Shown: positions 23,201 to 32,200 of the stretch, piece after piece
Layout of the letters: every line of letters starts with the position of its first letter
Numbering within the stretch: position 1 is the first letter of the stretch
Made by a program: the position numbers and the translations under genes
Assembly: GCF_037975245.1 (NCBI RefSeq)
Contig: NC_092570.1
Coordinates: forward strand, 5,087,001 to 5,151,000
DNA from: Apostichopus japonicus
Lineage: Eukaryota; Echinodermata; Holothuroidea; Aspidochirotida; Stichopodidae
DNA: 64,000 nucleotides
Direction of reading: 5' to 3'
Notes under the pieces: generated by a model
What the model was told of the DNA's origin: nothing
Seen by the model: only the letters and a program-made list of their open reading frames with translations
The model's database searches: none

Positions 23201-26200
23201 TAACGACTACACAAACCCCCACACCTAACAACTAACTCACTCCAAATTTCATCCGGGGAACGCCGTCCCGATAGTAGACGACAGGCTTGCGCCAGCGTCT
23301 ACGAAATTCAGTGTCGGGAAGCCGTGCGTGGTCGGCCTCCATGCGCAACCTATGTCACTTTGCATGAGGGAGACGACAGCCTCGGCCCTCCAGACGTCCC
23401 CATCAAAACTAGGCGGCAACTGCTGTTCCAGATGTGTCTCCTGATGATAGCGGCAAACAACAACAGCAAATCCCTAACCTATCTTGGGCACACAGAGGGC
23501 AACAAACCATACAATACAAAATCACTACTAATGGCCCACAGTGTGCAACCAATAACACCAATAACGAAGGCGTGAAACCATCATTCCCACACCAACCGGA
23601 CAAAGGGACACTCCAGCAAAAGGTGTTGCATAGTCTCGATGGCCTCACAGCCCACATGTTGACAAATCCCATCACCTAATCGCCACCTGACTAGGCGAAA
23701 ATGGTTAGTGATGAGGACTCCATGTGCAATCCTCCATGCCAAGTCCTGGAGACGGCTATCTAGTGACTTACAACACACAGACCGGCACACATCTGGAGTG
23801 ATGGCGATTTGGCAACCCGACGGGCACACAGGCGCGGGCATTGAACATAACACAAAGGGGGCCACGTTCAGCAGAACATCTGGCCCGCCCTCCTCTTTGA
23901 TTCTATGAAGTGAGTCACCAATCTGAGTATACATCCCCCGAGGGGCGTGTCGCATTTGGCCGGTTATTGGAAAAGGATCCAGGCCAGTGGTGGCCAAAAA
24001 GAAACCCACACCAGAACCTAACAAGAAAGGCAAAGGGAAACGAAGGATTCTCAAACGCAACGAACACACCTTTCAAAGGAAAAGGCGCAGTTTAGATGGT
24101 AGGTGGACCGGAGCCAACCGGTCAAGGGGGTCTTTTACAGAACGATCCTTTTGACAAGGTTTGGTTTGCGCTTTCCCCAAATGAAATCAAAAATGATCCT
24201 CTCCAATCTCACTAAAGCATGATCCGGTGCAGCGATCACCGTACCAGGATACCAAAGAAGAGGAACAATAAAACGATTAACAACTGTAACCTTTCCAGGG
24301 AGGGAGAGCCACCTCCGACTGAATGTGTCGAGCCTTGCCTCCACCTGATCAGCCTTCTCGGCCCAAGTGGTGGCCTCGGGGGCACCATAACCTAGCCAGA
24401 TGCCATTTACCCTGATCATGACATCTGACCAAGTAGCATCGAACGAGAGGGATTGGCCGCGCCAACCTCCTAAACGCAGCCCTTTGGTCTTGGACTTGCT
24501 AAGTCTGGCACCAGTAGCCTCTTGGAAGGTGGCCAAAACCTTCAATAAAGGCTTGAAGGAGGCGAGGTCTGACAAAATACAAGTGACGTCATCGGCATAT
24601 TGCACGCTTGTAACTCTAGCCCCACCCCGTACATTGAAGGGTCGATAACCTAAGCATCTGTCCAGCGAGGTACTAAGCGTTTTGCTGAAGAGAACATACA
24701 ACAACGGGGAGAGGGGACAACACCGATGGACTCGAACCTTCGAACCGGGAAGGGACCAGAAGTTAATCCGTTAACAGTGACCATGTTCGTGACGTCCTTA
24801 TTTAGTAACATGACCCAACGAATAAACACTGAGTTCAATCCAAAGGACTCTAAGGTTCTGAACAGAAAGTCGTGTTCTACCATGTCAAAGGTCTTCTCCT
24901 GGTCCAAGGAGACCAGTGCACATGGCAAATCACGAACTTTAACAAACTTGATCAAGTCAAGTTAGCAGAATTGACGTTGTGTTTATGAAGGGTGCACAAT
25001 CGTACAAAATCTTCCAATGAGTCGGTATTCACATTTGGTCGGTTTTCCCCGAAGTTACCCTATTATATAGTTGACTCAATGTAATCAGTCTTACATGACA
25101 CTCGTTAGTCCCATATAATAACGGGCTTTGCGACAGTGTCTATCCACGGTCGATCACACCTCAAAGTTCCCCAATAAGTCCTAAGTGGCTTCCTGAGCCA
25201 AAGTGACACAATAAGACTACCAGCCAAAACATATAGTCAGGGTGCTAGCCTGGTTTCATTTACACGTTTGAGGACGGAAGGTTTGATGGTCCCAATCAGT
25301 AAAGGAAGGGCACATGGGTCTGAGGAATGAATATATATGAAATTTCCTTTTTTTCCCAGGTGGCCATCTTGGATTCTGGCCGCCATCTTGGAAGTGGGTT
25401 ACCCAAGCAACATGCCATGGCCATCATCTGTTTCAGTGACCCCGGAAACACCTTTATTGACCACTCATTTGTTCATCTCCGATGTTTACAGCCAGATATA
25501 TGACATTTCCTTTTTCTGGCGGCCATCTTGGATTTTGGTCGCCATCTTGGAAGTGGATTACTCGAGCAACATGCCATGGCCATCATCTGTTTCAGTGACC
25601 CCGGAAACATCTGAATGACCCCTCATTTGTTCATCTCCGATATTTACAGCCAGATATATGACATTTCCTTTTTTTCTGGCGGCCATCTTGGATTTTGGCC
25701 GCCATCTTGGAAAATCGGAGCCGAACAAGTGGGTTCCACGGATAAAATCAATAGATAGGTCGAAAAGAAACTCCATGCCAAATTTGGTACTTTTGTCCAG
25801 CCTGTAACGTTAAGCCTAAAAATTGTTGCTAAGCCACCTGACTATACACATTAAGCTCCATACAGCTAGTCTACTTCCGGTCTTTTTAAGGAATATCTCA
25901 TTTTCAGGAACTTGAGGATTTCTGTAATTCGTTAAATAATCTTTGCAGTCCTCACAATTTAATATCATCAGTAGTTTGATTTACACTATTAATTCCGTAC
26001 CAGTTTCGAGACGGTATGGTGATAGGCCAATACATCCATGCATGATGTAAACATTTAGCCTGTTAATGTTTGGGGAACAGTATACTTCGTAATTACTTTC
26101 AATACGCTGTCGTGTTATGCTAACCTTTTTGAATTTCTTTAATCTCTTCATTATTTTCTCTCTTGCCAGCGTGTCTTGTAGTTTTTCTTTTCGTAGTTTT

Positions 26201-29200
26201 CTTGGTCGATTTCGGACTGGAAATGGTGACTTCATTTCTACGGAGGGGTATAGGTGACTTAACTTTGCTGTTCACCACTGAGACGTCGTTCGATATTGAA
26301 GTGATATGTCTGTCTACTTGTTGACGTAGACTGAAATTAAATACATGCAAATAAGATCATTGGAAAATTAAATATTAAAAATCATAAAATTAATACATCA
26401 CAAACGACCAGACCTAGTCCGTACTCGTACTTAAGCATAGTTGCCTGTATTCAGAGCGCTCGTCCCTCATGGACTCAAGACTATCATAGATAGCCTACTA
26501 TTGGCTAGAATTATGTACTTAATTATGTTACTAAAAAAAGCGTTATACTTGTACTCATGCCAAAGCAAATTCTATTGCTCGAACTCATGCTGTTATACTC
26601 ATACCACATTGCCTACGACGAAGAAACTGAATCTGTTGCGTGCACAGTACTTTAATGATATGGATGGAACTTCCCCCTGGTGTTAGGTAGCCTATGCGTG
26701 AAACTTTATGAAAGGCGTTATCGTCATCAAATTCTTCCCCGACTGAATGTAAGAAGTCCACTAAGAAAACATTTTCCCCGACTTACCACGGAGATGGGAG
26801 TCATTCCCAAACCCTTCCCCACCCCAACCCCAATTTGGCAGTATTAAAGTCTTAAAAATTTACCCGATGTTGTTGGACAGTTTTTTATTTCCTGGATGTC
26901 CGTCGAGATCCTGCAAAAGAAGAATATAAGACATAACACAAGTATCAGTTTGATTGTTAACCTTAATTGAAATCTGTGACTTAAATTTCTCACGAAAATA
27001 AATAATGATTGAATCTCCTTACATTGTTATGCTAACGATATGCCACCCCTCCACCACCACGGACCATGCATTTATAAGATTTAGTAGTCTATTTTCATGC
27101 CTTGTATATACTATAGCACAGACATAACGTTGTCGAACTTTGAATGTAAGACACAAAATATGATGCAACTTGATTTACACACCACACCTGTATTATGCAA
27201 ACGGTTTTATTGTCATTGAGTATTCACGACGTTCTTATTCATTTATGAACACTACTTCAAATATGCTACTCACTTTAGGAGTGTGACATGACATCTGGAA
27301 ATTCTCTCTACGCTGTATGTCCGTCTATTATTTTCAACAATATTTTGGTTATGTTGCATGTCTGGTCGGCAGGCTCAATTCAACGTGATTCAGCACATCA
27401 ATGTTGGTACTTTTTTCTCGTCGTGTCTAACGTACGACGCATATATATAGTGCTTACAATTGACATGTTTCCATGTTGTATGAAACCATACTGTGTCAGT
27501 TGCACCATAGTTTCATGTCTATGTAGAAAATAATTTGCGATTTAAAGGGGAGGAAAATGTCTGCTAAATAATATAGTAAGAATACCGAAGCGTACCGAGA
27601 GACACTTTGCATACCATACCATGTCATACCATAACAAACCATACCATATCACGTCATGCCATACCAAACAACACCATAACATGCCATACCATACCATGGC
27701 ATACCATATTACGTCATACCATACCACGACACCATAATATGTCATACCATACCATATGACACCATATCATAACATACCACACCATAACATACCATATCAT
27801 ACCATAAAAAAATCATACCATACCACGTCACTAGCATACCACGACACCATGTCATACCATACCAAAACCATATGACACCATACCATACCCAACGTATAAA
27901 CTCCATACATGTCCACTAATATGTCCTTAGAACCCTTTGAACTATGAGACAACCATTCACCAGTTGGCGTATTCTCCTACCTCACTTAAAGCGATATAAT
28001 GTAAAGGCAGGTCTGCTTTGGTGATCTCCAATCGGCCCTCTACAGCCCCACGGTATATTGCATCTAATATCGTGTTCATCTTTGTTATATCTTCCTCGCG
28101 GAATTCACCGTCTTGCCTTCTTTCAACTATGACACTGTAGATAGTAAGTGAGGGTAGGTATGTATGACTTTCAGCTATTTCACTATAAACTACTTCTGGT
28201 ATTTGGTTTACCACGTATGGTGATTTAACCAAACCTAGATTGCCTACCGTACTATGTACACGTAGCAGTATTGTTATTCACATTGTATGCAGTTACCGTC
28301 GGTGTGAAATGCTGGATTTATCATTTTCCCACCACCAGTTTACCCACCAATTTCACCAAACTGGCTAGAATTCTACAGGAATACAAGTACCGTGTTTCTT
28401 TCTTCTTATTTGAAGAATATTGCAGCAATTTGTGAAATTGGTTAGCCCGTCAACGAAATCATACAATACACTTCAGGACGTTAGCATGTGTGGATCAAAG
28501 GTCTCCCTCCCCCACCCTCAATATAAATGTACCTCAGAAATGCACCATTTCATGTCAAACACTTCAATAAGTTTATGGAGGAGAACCACAAGACCCCTAC
28601 ATCGGAACCGGCTTCAACAACCACAGGGCCACAACCCTTCCTTTTTAAAATCCTGGATCCGCCCTTGCATGGGGGGGGGGGCGTTTGGGACTTCTTTCTT
28701 AAGAACTCATAATGCTTACTTTTGTAGCCACTTGAAGCCCTAGCTTTAAAATCGAACATAAAATAAATTTGTGTGGGGTATGTATTTAGCTGTAGGCCTA
28801 CTTTACGTCTGAGAAGTAAAAAGCTATATAATATTCATATATTTAGATGCCATTTTGTGTATATAGGCCTGCTCTGGAAAGAAATATCATTGGCGTTAAC
28901 AGGTAGTACATGCAGTAAGGTATACATAATTATAACCCACCTGAAGTCTGTCCGGACTCCTTTAACGCATCCAACTATAAGTCTCTGCTGTACTAAAAGT
29001 TCATTAGTTGCTTTCTTCAAATCCCTTTCCGCCATGTAAAGTTTTCGTTTCAAATCTTCCACGTGTCTTTGATTATCTAGTTTAAAGAGGAAACCGGATG
29101 TGATTTGTGATAGTAACTTAATTTGGAAGTAATATACGACATGAACAATAAATCTCAGAAATATTTTGCCGATTTTGCTCCAGAAGAGTAAGGACGTGAC

Positions 29201-32200
29201 AAATATAGCTGCGGCACGTCAATGCAGCTTTCCTTGTTCATTTATCAATAATTTCTATATAATATAATACAAATTGCCAATTATCCAATTATTATTATTT
29301 TATAGGAAATATCCATAGGAATTTTTTTCTTTGTGAAGGATACATGTGTAGGAAACATGTTTTTTTATTCATATAAATGTACTTTCTATCCTTACTTAAC
29401 TGGGATCATCGTGTGCATTTGTTTAATGTTCGATGAAATATGCATCAACCTCTGATACAGAGTTGTTCTAAAAGTAGGCCTAATAAGTACGAAAAGTGAA
29501 TGTAATTCAAATTTGCATATACCAGTATGTGCTATTTGACAAAATAATTTATACGTACCATCCTTTGATGTCTTCTGATTTATGTCAGTTTTAAGTTTCT
29601 CCATTTTAGATTTATCTTCAATTTCCTGTTGAGAATTAAATTAACAAGTGAAAAAGGGTTTAATTTACATGTTCCATCCTTCAATACAAATACAAATGGA
29701 ATTACCCGGAATGGAGTATTTAATTGGTTTCATAATTCCACATCTATATATGTATAATTTTATCTCAGGGAACATTTCTGTAACTTACCTTGACCCTGGT
29801 CAGTAATCGTTCCTTCATGTCTTCGTGAGTTTTCTTTAACTCCTCCAACTCTTTCTCCAATTCCTGCTCCCGTTTGGCTGACGTCTCAAGAATACGGTTC
29901 CTTTCCTTTTCCCAGAGTTGAAGTACTGATCCCCTTTGTAACCTAATCGATAAGTTCAGAGAAACAAGTCAATGTCAAATGAGACAAGGGACTTTTAAAC
30001 TAGTCACCGCAGGCGCGTAGCGAGGAATTTGCCAAGCGAGGGGCAAATCCTGTAGGCAAACTATCTAAGCGTAGCGCCACTATGTGTTGGCCGAAAATGC
30101 CTCCCAGATCGCTGGAAATGGCCCTTGTAAGTTGCATCTAAGCATTTTCTATTTTGAAATTACTAGCGATATCTTAAAAAATTTAAAAAAATGCTCAAGG
30201 AGGGGGCGGTCGCCCCCTTCGCCCCTCCCCTTGGCTACGCACCTGTGTCACCGCAATACTTTATGTACTCCCATCTATATTTATAGTAAAGTGCAATTGA
30301 TAAAGTATGGCCCTTTTACAATGACGTGTATAGTTACCCCATTCCCACACACCCCCATCCTACGCCATTCCCACACCCCATCCAACCCCCTTTCATCAAA
30401 GACAAGAAATAACGACGGCAGTCTATACTCCATAGCAACGTGGCCACTGGCTTGTTAAGGATCGGTGTAGATTATCCAAGCGTGGATGATAACAATTTTT
30501 TTACAGATTTCTTATAGTAAAACTTTGATTAAAGACTTTCAAGTTGTGATCTAATTATAGGCAGAATTGTTTTTCAAAGTTAAGATGTTTATTAATAACT
30601 AACACTTGATATGTAAATCCCTCCCTCACAACCATCTCAAGGGCCACCACGCCCATAATTCTTGTGTGAAATGCTGGATTTATCATTTTCCCACCATCAG
30701 TTTACCCACCAATTTCACCAAACTGGCTAGAATCCTACAGGATAACAAGCACCGTGTATCTTTCTTCTTATTTGAAGAATATTGCAGCATTTTGTGGAAT
30801 TGGTTAGCCCGTCAACCATACAATACACTTCAGGACATTAGCATGTATGCCAGATCAAAGGTCTCCCTCCCCACCCTCAATATAAATATACCTCAGAGAT
30901 GTACATAATTCGTTCTCGTTTGATACGTTTACAACCGTTCACTGAGCCCGTTAATATCGTCTATGTAGGTTGTATAGTATGTATAATAATGTGGATAACC
31001 TAGACGCAAGAGAATAATGGCAATCTAGATAGCAGCCCTACACATCTGATATGTGTGCACGTGGGACGGGCAGGGGAGGGGAGTATATGCGTAAGTGAGT
31101 CTATGCGTAAGTGAGTAGTCTATGCGTTAGTGATCAAATATTAACTTTACGTCCATGAAATTTATTTATATGAGGTGGAAATGCAAAGACTCATATAAGC
31201 TGTGCATTGTCCTCACCTTTAGTGTTAATCGACAACATATAAATGATTTATAAATGATTAATACAAGTACAGCATCAATACAAGATACACCCTTCTTATA
31301 AGCAAAACTGACACTTGTCCCAAAATTGCTTAACATTCTGCATTAGCCGATATAGAAGGAGCTTTTACATACTATTAAAAGCAATACTTGCTAGATTAAT
31401 TGGTCGAAAATTGTTTGCACTAAATGGATTCTTTACCTTCGGGACAGGATAAAATAAGATGATGAACTTACTCTGCAATGGTATCTTGTTTTTCTTTTAG
31501 TCTTTGCTGTAGAAATGATGCAGAGTGTCTCCCTGATTCATCTTCTCCCGAATTCTCTTGAAGTTCCCATTTCAGCTCCATCTTCTCTTGCCTCTCTTCG
31601 TATAGTTGTTCTATTGATCAATAAAAAAAGGAATCACTGTAACATTAATGACTGAATCGAAAGCGGAAACCAACAACTCAGTTCCGATGAACTGTGTTTA
31701 CTATATCAGGCGCTCGCTGATCCAGGGGTGTGGGATGTTCCTAAATGACATAGTCTCTAAAATTCTGAAAGAAATGTGCATCGCACAAGTTTCAAATGGG
31801 TAAGTCTTTCCATGCTGGTATGTGTACAGGCCCATTGGTCATGTTATTTATACCTGCGATATACATTGACTGAAAAGCTCCCAAAGTTATGTCTCTCAGT
31901 CGAATGAATGCGATAATTGACATAGTTTAGTTTTTATGTAAAAATGTATCACACTTTTTATGAGGATATGAGATTTTCTTTTATGGTTTTTCTTGATTAT
32001 GAAAGTACATTATTATGATTCATTTATAAATAAAACATATCACAACTGGGCGATTATTGTTGGTATATTTACTTTTAAAAAATTGACGTGAGGAGCCAGC
32101 CCTCTTTTGGTGTACGCAGGAACTTATTCTGATCGAGTGATCAAACACGTACATTCCATCTAAAACTTTACATTCGGAATAATGATCGTCGTGGACTCAT

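Larger units (their letters stand above)
21907..25855. mobile_element. Foldback-type element (about 3.9 kb) with YY1-motif arms
   Basis: The outer ends GTCAGGTGGCTTAGCAAC (left) and GTTGCTAAGCCACCTGAC (right) are inverted repeats. Homology runs about 300 bp inward on the left. On the right it contains three tandem units of about 160 bp, starting near 25340, 25501 and 25661. Each unit carries CAAGATGGCGGCC / CAAGATGGCCGCC pairs. The bases abutting the ends are TA on both sides, a possible TA duplication. The interior contains a TTAA MITE and a dead LINE. It fills the intron between exons 10 and 11 of the EF-hand/CaaX gene. Confidence 0.78.

Noticed and set aside
24135..24955. Intact reverse transcriptase gene
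   Set aside because: Frameshifts, stops and a 5' truncation show it is dead.
27611..27890. CRISPR-like array
   Set aside because: Degenerate short tandem repeat without unique spacers, in a eukaryotic intron.
28620..28700. MITE end (AAATCCTGGATCCGCCCTTGC)-type boundary
   Set aside because: Resembles an end of a dispersed element, but I found no partner inverted repeat or target duplication.
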